Source of the DNA: Paracoccaceae bacterium
GTDB lineage: Bacteria; Pseudomonadota; Alphaproteobacteria; Rhodobacterales; Rhodobacteraceae
NCBI GenBank assembly: GCA_023260655.1
Contig: JALQUU010000001.1
Location: 51,193 to 115,192, forward strand
Reading direction: 5' to 3'
DNA length: 64,000 bases
Shown here piece after piece: positions 43,803-52,360 of the stretch. Under the pieces are notes generated by a model. The model saw only the letters and a list, made by a program, of their open reading frames with translations, was not told where the DNA came from and ran no database searches. Both the position numbers and the translations under genes were made by a program. Position 1 is the first letter of the stretch, and the number at the start of each line of letters is the position of its first letter.

Positions 43803-44368
43803 GAGAACTCCTCCCGAAGTCTTTTGCTAGAGAACCACCCTCTCCCCAGAGGATGTGGTGCGCGAAGAGTTGGCTCGAGAAGGCTTCAGATCAAGGGAAA
43901 GTGAAAAACTTGGCCCTTGTTCAAAAAACGCCAACATTTTCAGCAACCTAAATCAAATCCGCTTGTTAGATAGGCAAATCGCACCGCAGACCTGTGCGAA
44001 TTTCCGCACAGGCTTTCGTAAACTTCGTGCGGAAATCCGCACACGCGCCCGACCGAAGTGCGGCAGAGTCCGAAGGCCATAGGCGAATCAAAAATGATCA
44101 AAATATGAGATCCCTACACACTTTTAAGAATATGATCAAATCAGCCCTACATCGGATAGGATCGGTCCAATGTTATTAATTCCTATGGATTTTTAGCCTA
44201 TTCTTTCGTTCTGTTTATCAAAATACGACGTTCGTTATTACAACTTTTTGTCTAAGATATCACCATTTTTTCCCTGAAAAAATTCAGAAACAATTCCATT
44301 TTGCACTAAACTGCTAACCATCCCGTCCGGTGCCTTGGACGGTAACCAAAAACTCTTAGGTACAGATT
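43803..44368. promoter_or_regulatory. 566-nt AT-richer regulatory region between dctP and the pseudo-receiver gene
   Basis: A gene-free stretch separating divergent genes. It carries two palindromes near its middle (see separate entry), a repeated ATGATCAAA (about 44.09 and 44.13 kb) and a clearly AT-rich part toward 44.3 kb. Upstream of dctP, GGTGGTTCTCTAGC on the minus strand has the GG-N10-GC spacing of a sigma-54 promoter but a poor match elsewhere. ORFs listed here by the track have no coding look. Confidence 0.5.
43991..44042. promoter_or_regulatory. Tandem palindromes, putative operators for dctPQM
   Basis: CCTGTGCG-AATTTC-CGCACAGG (43991-44012) has perfect 8-bp arms, and GTGCGGA-AA-TCCGCAC (44027-44042) perfect 7-bp arms. 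Both contain TGCGGAAAT-CGCAC in opposite orientations and are centred 33 bp apart, about three helical turns. They lie roughly 190-240 bp upstream of dctP. DctD of rhizobia binds tandem sites upstream of dctA; the same logic with the DctD-like protein of this window is an inference. Confidence 0.55.
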
Positions 44369-44893
44369 ATGTTTCAGGTCTTGGCAGGGCGCTTCAAATC
44401 GATGGAAAACACCGTAAAAGCGTCGGATGGCTCGACATCTCCACAAACCGATATTTCCGATCGTCTGTTCGAAAAATTCCAGCGCTACAAGTCGGGGTTC
44501 GGCTTGGCCGGTGCGAATGTCCTTATCGTTTCCAAATCCCCGGAAGCGCTTGAAGCTTTGGCGGCAGGCCAGGGAGCGAATATCGTCTGGGCCCCCGATC
44601 TAGGCAAAACCAACGCACGTTTGTCGATCGATGCGGCGCACCCGCATTTCGTTTTATTCGAAATGGAAAAATCCGCAGACATCGTGAAGCAAACAGAAAC
44701 TTACAAAGCATTCCGCAAGACGCATCCGAATGTCGTCATCATTCTTTGTTCGGAAAAGTTCATGTGGGATGAAACCGGCCCCTCACGCCCGGCGTTCTGC
44801 GATGCCGTCGTCGCGCTGCCCACAACCCCTGAAAAGCTGCACGCGGCCGCCCATGCGGCCCAGAAGAATCGTGCACGAAACCTTCACAGATAA
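44369..44893 (+). CDS. Degenerate receiver-domain (pseudo-receiver) protein
   Basis: A 174-aa protein. After a roughly 45-residue N-terminal tail it resembles a response-regulator receiver domain: NVLIVSKSPEALEAL (beta1-alpha1), PHFVLFEMEKSADI (beta3), HPNVVIILCSEKF (beta4) and CDAVVALPTTPEKLHAA (beta5-alpha5). The acidic pair after beta1, the phospho-Asp (replaced by Glu in FEME) and the conserved Lys (Leu-Pro) are all missing, so it cannot be phosphorylated in the usual way. There is no output domain. Two 83-aa paralogues follow. Start at 44369 has only a weak AGG; ATG at 44402 is possible. Confidence 0.6.
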   Translation: MFQVLAGRFKSMENTVKASDGSTSPQTDISDRLFEKFQRYKSGFGLAGANVLIVSKSPEALEALAAGQGANIVWAPDLGKTNARLSIDAAHPHFVLFEMEKSADIVKQTETYKAFRKTHPNVVIILCSEKFMWDETGPSRPAFCDAVVALPTTPEKLHAAAHAAQKNRARNLHR

Positions 44894-44905
44894 CTATCGA
44901 GCACC

Positions 44906-45157
44906 ATGAGTAAAATTTCCACCACCCCGGCAACCGCATCGCTCCGCCAGCACATCAACAGCCTGTCGAGCAATCCCTTCCCGCGTCAAAGTACCCTGCA
45001 GGACCAGTTCTTCGACTTCAAGATCAAGGACGTCCTCGCCATGTCAGATAGCGAGCTGAGAAAACAACTCGGCTACGTTGTGGGCATGGGTGAAGTTTCG
45101 CGCAAAAAGTTTCTTTCAATTCTGGAAGACATTCGGAAGCAGAACGCCCCGCTGTAA
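44906..45157 (+). CDS. 83-aa protein of unrecognised family, paralogue A
   Basis: An 83-aa soluble protein, 12 nt behind the pseudo-receiver gene. It shares about 60 percent identity over 66 residues with the protein encoded at 45480. Conserved parts are SLRQHI, PFPRQSTLQDQFF (about 24-36) and YVVGMGEVSRKKFLSILE (about 57-74). The last resembles a helix-hairpin-helix (hairpin VGMG), so nucleic-acid binding is possible. Predicted almost all-helical, basic C-terminus. No match to a named family that I know. Confidence 0.6.
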   Translation: MSKISTTPATASLRQHINSLSSNPFPRQSTLQDQFFDFKIKDVLAMSDSELRKQLGYVVGMGEVSRKKFLSILEDIRKQNAPL

Positions 45158-45479
45158 CCGGGTAAGCAATAAAATCGCTCTTTCATCGTAAAATGTATGA
45201 ATATGCGCATTTAAACGCGTCGCCATTCATCCATTTGTTACGAAAAATGGAAATGCATGCGTGCTTTGTAGCCACAACAATCCGGACTATTCGAACGCGC
45301 CAAAACTAGCCATTATTGCCGGTGATTTATCACTTCGGCTCCACTAAATTTGTATCAAGCAAAATGATATTTCTTTATAGACTGCGCGATCGCGGTAATT
45401 GGTTTTCATGTGCTCTTCTTCGGTCTGGGAAAAAAATGCGCCTCAGGGAATTTTGAGTAGAAAGAAACGCGTGCTCCAA
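45158..45479. other. 322-nt AT-rich spacer between the two 83-aa paralogues
   Basis: No gene or RNA is evident. The stretch is much richer in A and T than the rest of the window and contains CCATTT-GTTACGAA-AAATGG as an inverted repeat near 45.24 kb. It probably holds a separate promoter for the second paralogue. Frames listed by the track on the minus strand here are antisense shadows. Confidence 0.4.
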
Positions 45480-45731
45480 ATGCTCTCCAAAGACATCGAA
45501 ACCTATTCTCTCCGCCACTACATCAGCGGACTGCCGGTTTTTCCTTTTCCGCGCCAGTCGACTCTTGAAGACCAGTTCTTCAACCTGAAGGTTAAAGAAG
45601 TTCTGGATATGTCGCCAAAGCAACTCCGCCGCGAAGTTGCCTATGTCGTCGGTATGGGGCCTGTCACGCGGAAGAAATTCCTCACCCTTCTCGAAGAACT
45701 CCGCACAGACCTGCGCGGCCCCGCCGCGTAA
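45480..45731 (+). CDS. 83-aa protein of unrecognised family, paralogue B
   Basis: Another 83-aa protein, the tandem duplicate of the gene at 44906: SLRHYI, PFPRQSTLEDQFF, VLDMSPKQLRRE and YVVGMGPVTRKKFLTLLEELR. It is more Arg/Glu-rich than copy A and differs completely in the first 9 and last 8 residues. Start at ATG 45480 is chosen because it gives the same length as copy A; a GTG nine bases earlier is in frame, and no strong ribosome-binding site precedes either. The longer track ORF from 45399 reads through non-coding sequence. Confidence 0.6.
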   Translation: MLSKDIETYSLRHYISGLPVFPFPRQSTLEDQFFNLKVKEVLDMSPKQLRREVAYVVGMGPVTRKKFLTLLEELRTDLRGPAA

Positions 45732-45831
45732 GCCACCGCCGCTTGCGATTTTCCCGCCCCGATGCCATGCTCGTCGGGCCGCGGCCCCGCTATACAAACA
45801 AGAACCGTTGGCACCGTACGAGGAACCCGCA

Positions 45832-47178
45832 GTGCCAACGCCCAGCCGCAAGAACCTGCTGCTCATCAGCCTTGATGATTGCGTGGCCTTCTGGCGCTAC
45901 CGCGATCTCTTCGGGCAAACACTTCAAACCCCAAACCTCGACCGCATCTGCGCCCAGTCCACCGCTTTCCACGCGGCCTATAGCCAAGTGCCCCTCTGCG
46001 GCCCCTCGCGCGCCAGCTTCATGTCCGGCCAGTCGCCACACACGTTGGGGATTTTCTTGAACAAAGTCAGCGTGTTCGACCGTTTCTCCCCGAAAGACAT
46101 GTGGGCCTACCGCCTCAAGGAACAGGGCTGGTTCTGCTCCTCCGGCGGCAAGGTGCACCACGGCTTTCGCCCCCGCGCCGAAGAGCCGCACAACGTCCTT
46201 TACAACGACGAACGCAAACACTTCCGCATCGACATCAAGCTGCCCCCGAACCGCGAGCAAACCGCGCTCGGCGGCCACGGCAACGGCCTCGCCACCCTCG
46301 ATCCCGCCGACGACCACCGCTATTACGATGCCAATTCCGCCGATAGCGCGATCGAATTCCTGAACGGCCAGAAGCCCGGCGCGCCCTTCTACCGCGAGAT
46401 CGGCTTCTTCGGCCCCCACACCCCCTTTATCACGCCGCTGCGCTACAAAAAGCTCTACCGCTACGGCAAGATGCGCCAACCGGAAGCTTGGGCAAACGGC
46501 TGGGATCACAACGCCTTCGCCGACACTTTCATGCGCGAGAACCTCGATCTGAAGCGCAACCTCCACTGGCAGAAAAGCGTGAGGAACTATTTCTCCGCCC
46601 TCAGCCATGTCGACCACCACTTGGGCCGCGTCTGGGACGCCCTCAAGGCATCTTCGCATGCCGAGAACACCCTCGTCGTGATCCTCTCCGATCACGGTTT
46701 CCACTTGGGCGAAAAGCACCGCTTTCGCAAAACCTCGCTCTGGGAACAGGTCGCGGGTGTCCCTTTCATCCTGCATGACCCCGCCCGCCCCGAAGCCCGT
46801 GTGGTCAATGATCCCGTCGCTGTGATCGACGTCGGCCCCACCGTGCTCGACTGGATGGGCCTCCCGCCGCTCGAAAACTCCCCCGGCGTCTCGCTCCTGC
46901 TCTGCATGGAGGGCGCCCCGCCGCCGGACCGCGCCATCCCAACCTTCTTCAACGGCTCCACCGGCATCCGCTACGGCGATTACCGCTTCATCCGCTACGA
47001 AGACGGCTCCACCGAGCTTTTCAACATCCGTGACGACTGGTGGTGCCTGAAAAACCTCGGCCCCGACCACCCCGAACACGCCCCCATGCTCGAACGTCTC
47101 ATGGCCATGCTCCCGGATTGGGGCGTTGATCCTGCGAGGCACTGGGATGTCTCGGGCGACGATGAAGACGATGACTAG
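45832..47178 (+). CDS. Cys-type sulfatase (iduronate-2-sulfatase/choline-sulfatase-like)
   Basis: A 448-aa alkaline-phosphatase-superfamily sulfatase. The first strand LLLISLDDC carries metal-binding Asp residues, and the formylglycine signature C-X-P-S-R is CGPSRASFMSG (about residue 59). VVILSDHGFHLGEKHRF (about 283) supplies the second metal and catalytic His/Lys. No signal peptide, so it appears cytoplasmic. Start is GTG 45832 behind GAGGA. It overlaps the gene for its activating enzyme by 17 nt. Substrate not deducible, although IFLNKVSVFD and GFFGPHTPF recall iduronate-sulfatase-like enzymes. Confidence 0.88.
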   Translation: MPTPSRKNLLLISLDDCVAFWRYRDLFGQTLQTPNLDRICAQSTAFHAAYSQVPLCGPSRASFMSGQSPHTLGIFLNKVSVFDRFSPKDMWAYRLKEQGWFCSSGGKVHHGFRPRAEEPHNVLYNDERKHFRIDIKLPPNREQTALGGHGNGLATLDPADDHRYYDANSADSAIEFLNGQKPGAPFYREIGFFGPHTPFITPLRYKKLYRYGKMRQPEAWANGWDHNAFADTFMRENLDLKRNLHWQKSVRNYFSALSHVDHHLGRVWDALKASSHAENTLVVILSDHGFHLGEKHRFRKTSLWEQVAGVPFILHDPARPEARVVNDPVAVIDVGPTVLDWMGLPPLENSPGVSLLLCMEGAPPPDRAIPTFFNGSTGIRYGDYRFIRYEDGSTELFNIRDDWWCLKNLGPDHPEHAPMLERLMAMLPDWGVDPARHWDVSGDDEDDD

Positions 47179-48103
47179 TGCGCCAAAATGCGGGTGCACC
47201 CCAACTGGTGCGCCTTCCGCCGCGCCTCTGCGCCTTACCAGATCCGCGCGCCCCGCGCCGCCCAGCGCCCGCCCCATTCCCGGCGGTCGCGGCACCATCG
47301 GCACCGCGCGCCCTGAAATCCCCTTGGACGGAGAAGGCCCCGAGCGCCCCACGCGCCTCAAACCCTTCCTCCTCTCCGAAACCGCAATCACCAACGCCGA
47401 GTTTGCCGAATTCGTCGCAGACACGGGCCATGTCACCGATGCCGAGCGCCTCGGCACCTCCTTCGTCTTCTGGGGCACCCTCCCCGACAGCACTCCCGAA
47501 ACCCGCGCCGTCCATGACGCCGAATGGTGGCGGCAAGTCGAAGGTGCCAACTGGCGCGCCATCAACGGCCCCGGCACCGAAAGCACCGCATGGCACCCCG
47601 ATCACCCCGTCGTACATGTCTCGTGGAACGACGCCGCCGCCTATGCCGCATGGGCCGGAGGCCGCCTGCCCTCTGAAGCCGAATGGGAACACGCCGCGCG
47701 CGGCGGCCTCGCCAAAGCCCGCTACCCATGGGGCGAAGCCGAGCCCGACGACACTGCCTTCCAGCCCTGCAACATCTGGCAAGGCACCTTCCCCATCCGC
47801 AACACCTGCGCCGATGGCTACGCCGCCACCGCCCCCGCGCGCAGCTTCGCGCCCAACGGCTACGGCCTCTACAACATGTGCGGCAACACTTGGGAATGGA
47901 TCGCGGATCGCTTCACCGTCGCCTCGATTAAGAAAGAGGTTCAGGCCCGCGCCCGTGCCCTCAAAGATTTCCGCGTTCTGAAAGGTGGCTCCTATCTCTG
48001 CCACCGCAGCTATTGCTACCGTTACCGGATCGCTGCCCGCTCCTCCAACACCCCCGACACCAGCACCAGCCACCAAGGCTTCCGCGTCGCGTGGGATGGC
48101 TGA
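47162..48103 (+). CDS. Formylglycine-generating enzyme (SUMF1/FGE)
   Basis: A 313-aa FGE-sulfatase domain protein that converts the sulfatase active-site Cys to formylglycine using oxygen and copper. The catalytic pair is intact in GGSYLCHRSYCYRYR (about residues 280-294), which separates it from the many SUMF1-like proteins lacking these cysteines. Further family signatures are HVSWNDAAAYAAWAGGRLPSE and GNTWEWIADRF. The start ATG at 47162 overlaps the sulfatase end, giving translational coupling. An N-terminal CGCTPTG segment also fits bacterial FGEs. It abuts the convergent dctD-like gene (3 nt). Confidence 0.93.
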   Translation: MKTMTSAPKCGCTPTGAPSAAPLRLTRSARPAPPSARPIPGGRGTIGTARPEIPLDGEGPERPTRLKPFLLSETAITNAEFAEFVADTGHVTDAERLGTSFVFWGTLPDSTPETRAVHDAEWWRQVEGANWRAINGPGTESTAWHPDHPVVHVSWNDAAAYAAWAGGRLPSEAEWEHAARGGLAKARYPWGEAEPDDTAFQPCNIWQGTFPIRNTCADGYAATAPARSFAPNGYGLYNMCGNTWEWIADRFTVASIKKEVQARARALKDFRVLKGGSYLCHRSYCYRYRIAARSSNTPDTSTSHQGFRVAWDG

Positions 48104-48106
48104 GCG

Positions 48107-49342
48107 TCAGCGAAACTCTTCGGGTTTCAACCCGTAACGCGCCAGCTTGTCGTAAAAGGTCTTGCGCGGCAGTTTCAACCGCTCTGCCGCTTCCGCCGCC
48201 CGCCCTCCAGCGCGCCGCAGCGCCGCCACCAGAAGTGAGCGTTCCACCTGTGCCATCTGCTCCGCCAGCCCCGGCTCCTCGCCCGCCGCCGCATCCTCCG
48301 GCCCGCCCATCCCGAGCGCAAACCGCATCGCCGCCGACATCAAGGCCCGCGCATTCCCCGGCCAGTCCCGCGCCATCAACCCCGCCACCACATCGGGCGA
48401 GATTTCCGGTGCCGTCAGCCCCGCCTGCTCGCAGGCCTGCGCCACATATTGCCGGAACAGCACCGGAATATCCTCTGGCCGCTCGGAAAGTGCCGGAATC
48501 CGCACCTGCAACACATCGAAGCGGTAATAGAGCTCGGCATTGAACCGCCCCGCCGCCATGACCTCCGCAAGATCATGGTTCGAACCCGCGATCACCCGCG
48601 CCCCCGCGCCACCTTCAACGGCTTCCAACAGCGCAAACTGCGCCTCGGGGCCCATATTGGTCACCTCGTCGAGGAACAGCGATCCGCCCTGCGCCGCCTC
48701 CAACGCCGCCACCACGGCCTGCGCATCCATCCCCGCCGCTGCGCGTTTGACGAAGGGCCCTTTACTGTCCGGCCCCAAAAGATGAACCACCTCGGCAACC
48801 TTCGAAATCCCGACCCCCGGCGCACCCGTAACCAAAACCTCGCCCCGCGCCGCCGACACCGCCCGCACCCGCGCGCGCAAGCTTTCCGCCAAAGCCGAAA
48901 CCCCGTGCAGCATCCGCGCCGCCGCGTCGCCCGTGGTAAGCTGCGCCTTCAGTCGGCGGTTTTCCATCACCAGCGAACGGGTTTTCAACGCCCGCTCCAA
49001 TTCCGCCATCAGATCCGTGCCCGCGCAGGGCTTCTCCAGAAACCCGAACGCGCCCTTCCCCATGGCCTTTACCGCCATCGGAATATCGCCCTCGCCTGTC
49101 AAAAGGATCACCGGAAGGTCTGGATCAATCCCTTGCGCGTAATCCAGCAAATGGAACCCGTCCCGCCCCGGCATCCGGATGTCAGATAGGATCACCCCCG
49201 CAAACTCGCGCTGGATCAGGTCTTTCGCCTCGACGAAACTCCCCGCCGCGCGCACCGAAAGCCCGCCCAGCTCCAAGGTTTGCGAAAGCGCTTCCCGCAC
49301 CGCCGCATCGTCATCCACCAGAAGCACAGTCACCGTAGTCAT
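48107..49342 (-). CDS. dctD: DctD/NtrC-family response regulator with degenerate AAA+ domain
   Basis: A 411-aa regulator with an intact receiver (acidic VDDD near 10, phospho-Asp D54 in LSDIRMPG, Thr 82, Lys 104 in LEKP), an AAA+ domain and a Fis-type helix-turn-helix (LKLPRKTFYDKL). The AAA+ part lacks the GAFTGA loop that contacts sigma-54, and its Walker A reads GAPGVGISK with no Lys at the GK position; Walker B-like GGSLFLDEV remains. It therefore probably activates a sigma-70 promoter or represses, as Rhodobacter NtrC does without GAFTGA. Start overlaps dctB by 4 nt. The symbol reflects family, not proven target. Confidence 0.8.
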   Translation of the reverse strand: MTTVTVLLVDDDAAVREALSQTLELGGLSVRAAGSFVEAKDLIQREFAGVILSDIRMPGRDGFHLLDYAQGIDPDLPVILLTGEGDIPMAVKAMGKGAFGFLEKPCAGTDLMAELERALKTRSLVMENRRLKAQLTTGDAAARMLHGVSALAESLRARVRAVSAARGEVLVTGAPGVGISKVAEVVHLLGPDSKGPFVKRAAAGMDAQAVVAALEAAQGGSLFLDEVTNMGPEAQFALLEAVEGGAGARVIAGSNHDLAEVMAAGRFNAELYYRFDVLQVRIPALSERPEDIPVLFRQYVAQACEQAGLTAPEISPDVVAGLMARDWPGNARALMSAAMRFALGMGGPEDAAAGEEPGLAEQMAQVERSLLVAALRRAGGRAAEAAERLKLPRKTFYDKLARYGLKPEEFR

Positions 49343-51129
49343 GCCGGTCCTTTCAGGGTTTCCGGCGCCGCCTGTAGCTCAACCGTAAACACCGCGCCAC
49401 CCTCGGGGCGGTTCCGCCCACGGATCGCGCCCCCGAAACTCTGCACAAGCCCGTAGCTGATCGACAGGCCCAGCCCCATACCTTCCCCCGCGCCCACTTC
49501 CTTCGTGGAATAGAACGGGTCGAAAATCCGCTCCGGCTCACGGATCCCCGGCCCCGTATCCGCCACATCGAGCCGCACCCGCTCAGGATCGGCCAAGAGC
49601 GTCAGCCGCACCTCGCGCGGCTCCATGCCAGCCATCGCATCCGCCGCATTGCTCAGGAGGTTCACCACCACCTGCCCCAAGCGCACCTCGCCACCCATCA
49701 CCCAAACAGGCTCCTTGGGCCGCTCCCATTGCACGGCCACTTCCGCCGTCTTCAATCGCGCCTCTGCGAGTTCCAGCGCCGCGTCGACAATCCCCACCAG
49801 ATCCACCCGTTTCACCGGCTCGCTTTCTTGCCGCGCGAAGGCCCTGAGGTTCTTGATGATCCGCCCCATCCGGTGCGCCATCTCGCCGATCCGTCGCAGA
49901 TTGTCCCCAGCCACATCCTCGCGCCCGCGCTCCAGAAAGGCCGATCCGTTCTCCGCATATTGCTGGATCGCCATCAGCGGCTGGTTCAATTCATGGCTGA
50001 TCCCCGCCGACATCTGCCCCAGCGCCGAAAGCTTTCCGGCCTGCACCAATTCCGCCTGCGCCCGCTTCAGCGCCGTCTCCGCCGCGCGACGCTCCGCTAC
50101 TTCCTCGGAAAGCTTCTCGTTCGCCGCGCTGAGTTCCAACGTACGATCCGCCACCCGCGCTTCGAGTTGCTCGTTGGCCTCCATCAGCGTCCGCCGCCGC
50201 GCGTGGAACACGAAGATCACCGCCCCGAAGGCCAAGCAGATCGCCGCCACCGCCGCCGCCTGCAACCCCGCGATCCGCCGCGCAGGCTCGACATCCAGAA
50301 GCGTCTCGGCCTGCATCCCGATCACCGGCAGTTCCTGCACCAGATAGAGCCCCTTCGACGGCACATAGGGCGACCAGTCCTCTTCCCAGATCACATGCCC
50401 CGCCAACACCTCTTGCGAAAGCCCCGCCCGCGCCGCTTCCGGCGTCATGTCTGGCGGCGCAATCCCAAGGCCCGCGCGCCGCCATCCCAGCAACTCGCTC
50501 CGGTTCGAGATGAAAACCTCCCCCGCCTCATCCGTGAACCAGATCGCAGGCCGCGCCCCGCGCCATTCCGCCTCCAACCGCTCCACATCGACTACAACCA
50601 GAAGCGCCCCGGCCACACCGCCACCGGACTTGAACACTGGCGCGGCAAAGAAATAGGCCCGTGGCGCGCGCTCTGAACTCGTCTCGCCCGCAAATCCCGG
50701 CGCAGGCCCGTGCCCTTCCCCCAAAGCCCCCTGAAACCCGAGCTTCAGATACTCCGCATCCTCCACCCGTGGCGGCAACCGCCCGCTTGCAGATGAAAGC
50801 ACAAACCCGCCCGGGCTCACCACAGCGATATCGAGAACCCCGGTCTTATCCGCGAGCCGCCGCATCACCTCGGATGCCCCGAGGTCCGTGCCACTTTCCA
50901 GAAGCGCCCCCACCGTCGGATGATCCGCCGTCACCACCGCCAAGGTCTGATAAAGTTGCAACTGCCCCGTCAAACGGTCCGTCGCCAAGAGCAAATCCGC
51001 CTCGCCCCGATCCGCCAACTGGTGCAAGGCCTGCACATAGCCATAGCGCCACACCCCTCCGGCAAACACCGCCACAACGGCGAGGAAGCCGAGGATCAAG
51101 CCCATCCGACGTGCAAAAAATCTGTCCAT
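49339..51129 (-). CDS. dctB: DctB-like sensor histidine kinase
   Basis: A 596-aa membrane kinase with two transmembrane helices (about 9-30 and 290-312) enclosing a large periplasmic double-PAS-like sensor (contains VLSSASGRLPPRV and FFAAPVFKSGGGVAGALLVVVDV). A coiled coil follows, then HisKA (H-box GISHELNQPL), N-box NLLSNAADAM, DTGPGI and GMGLGLSI. The domain order is that of C4-dicarboxylate sensor DctB. It is transcribed before its regulator, and the pair lies 5 kb from dctPQM. Start at 51129 follows AGGTAAGG. Confidence 0.87.
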   Translation of the reverse strand: MDRFFARRMGLILGFLAVVAVFAGGVWRYGYVQALHQLADRGEADLLLATDRLTGQLQLYQTLAVVTADHPTVGALLESGTDLGASEVMRRLADKTGVLDIAVVSPGGFVLSSASGRLPPRVEDAEYLKLGFQGALGEGHGPAPGFAGETSSERAPRAYFFAAPVFKSGGGVAGALLVVVDVERLEAEWRGARPAIWFTDEAGEVFISNRSELLGWRRAGLGIAPPDMTPEAARAGLSQEVLAGHVIWEEDWSPYVPSKGLYLVQELPVIGMQAETLLDVEPARRIAGLQAAAVAAICLAFGAVIFVFHARRRTLMEANEQLEARVADRTLELSAANEKLSEEVAERRAAETALKRAQAELVQAGKLSALGQMSAGISHELNQPLMAIQQYAENGSAFLERGREDVAGDNLRRIGEMAHRMGRIIKNLRAFARQESEPVKRVDLVGIVDAALELAEARLKTAEVAVQWERPKEPVWVMGGEVRLGQVVVNLLSNAADAMAGMEPREVRLTLLADPERVRLDVADTGPGIREPERIFDPFYSTKEVGAGEGMGLGLSISYGLVQSFGGAIRGRNRPEGGAVFTVELQAAPETLKGPA

Positions 51130-51187
51130 ACCCTTACCTAGCGCCAAGCCGCTTGCCTTGGCCAGTGGGAGCGGCTTCTCTCACCTC

Positions 51188-52360
51188 ATGCAAAGCTTCC
51201 GCCAATCCCCGCACGACCCCGCGTTCATCGCCAATCCCTACGCCTTCTACGACCGCGCCCGCGCGTCCGGCCCGCTGTTTCTCTGGGAAGACTACAGCCT
51301 GCCCTCCGCCGCCAGCCACGAAGTCGTGCAAGCCCTCTTCCGCGATCGCCGCTTCGGCCGCGAATGGCCCGAAGGCATGGCCCCCGAAACGCCCGCCCAT
51401 CTCGCCCCCTTCTACGCGGTCGAAGCCCATTCGATGCTTGAGCTTGAACCGCCCCGCCATACCCGCCTCCGTGGCCTCGTGCTCCGCGCCTTCACCTCGC
51501 GCCGCATCAACGCGCTTAGCCCCGAAATCGCGGCACTCTCCCACGAACTCGTCACCGCCATGCCCGACGGCCCGCACGATCTGTTGGACAGTTTCGCGCG
51601 CCCCCTCCCCGTCACCATCATCGCCCGCCTTCTGGGCGTGCCGGAAAGCGAAGGCCCGAACCTTCTTGCATGGTCGAACGCCATGGTCGCCATGTATCAG
51701 GCCCGCCGCTCCCCCGAAATCGAAGCCGCCGCCGTCAAAGCCACGGAAGATTTCGTCGCCTTCCTCAAGGATTACATCACCGCCCGCCGTCGCAAACCCG
51801 CAGATGACCTCATCACCCATCTCATCGCCGCCGAAGAACACGGCGAGAAACTCTCCAGCGACGAGCTGATCTCCACCTGCATCCTCCTCCTCAACGCAGG
51901 CCACGAAGCTACCGTCCACACCATCGGCAATGGCACCGCCCTCCTCCTCCAACATGGCGTGATCCCGACCCCCGAAACCGCCGAAGGCGTGGTCGAGGAA
52001 ATCCTCCGCCACGATCCGCCCCTACACATCTTCTCCCGCATCGCGCTCGAAGAGGTCGAGGTCTACGGCCACCGCTTCGCCAAGGGCGACCGCGTGCAAC
52101 TCCTCCTCGGTGCCGCCAACCGCGACCCCGCAATCTGGCCCGATCCCCACCGTTTTGATCCCACCCGCCCGATCCGCACCCATTCTGCCTTCGGCGGCGG
52201 GCTGCACTTCTGCATCGGCGCACCCCTCGCACGGCTCGAACTCCAGATCGCCCTCCCGATCCTCTTCGCCGCGAAACCGAACCTCCGCCTCGCCGAACCC
52301 GTTGAATTCCTTGACGCCTACCACTTCCACGGCCTCACCAAACTCATGGTCAGCGAATAA
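51188..52360 (+). CDS. Cytochrome P450
   Basis: A 390-aa soluble bacterial P450. The I-helix is LLLNAGHEATVHTIGNG (about 237-253, AGXXT-type), the K-helix EEILR (about 277) and the haem loop FGGGLHFCIGAPLARLE (about 336-352, Cys thiolate ligand). Such proteins mono-oxygenate small hydrophobic molecules using separate ferredoxin partners, none of which is encoded nearby. Start is ATG 51188. The last codons and stop are part of a 15-bp tandem duplication. Confidence 0.93.
   Translation: MQSFRQSPHDPAFIANPYAFYDRARASGPLFLWEDYSLPSAASHEVVQALFRDRRFGREWPEGMAPETPAHLAPFYAVEAHSMLELEPPRHTRLRGLVLRAFTSRRINALSPEIAALSHELVTAMPDGPHDLLDSFARPLPVTIIARLLGVPESEGPNLLAWSNAMVAMYQARRSPEIEAAAVKATEDFVAFLKDYITARRRKPADDLITHLIAAEEHGEKLSSDELISTCILLLNAGHEATVHTIGNGTALLLQHGVIPTPETAEGVVEEILRHDPPLHIFSRIALEEVEVYGHRFAKGDRVQLLLGAANRDPAIWPDPHRFDPTRPIRTHSAFGGGLHFCIGAPLARLELQIALPILFAAKPNLRLAEPVEFLDAYHFHGLTKLMVSE

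Noticed and set aside
43820-43860. sigma-54 promoter before dctP
   Set aside because: GG-N10-GC spacing is present but the flanking consensus is poor, and the DctD-like protein lacks GAFTGA. Not listed as a promoter.
43855-44082. 75-aa ORF in the dctP upstream region
   Set aside because: Overlaps the palindromes, no ribosome-binding site, no coding character.
45790-47586. 598-aa minus-strand ORF
   Set aside because: Antisense shadow of the sulfatase and FGE genes; no motif.
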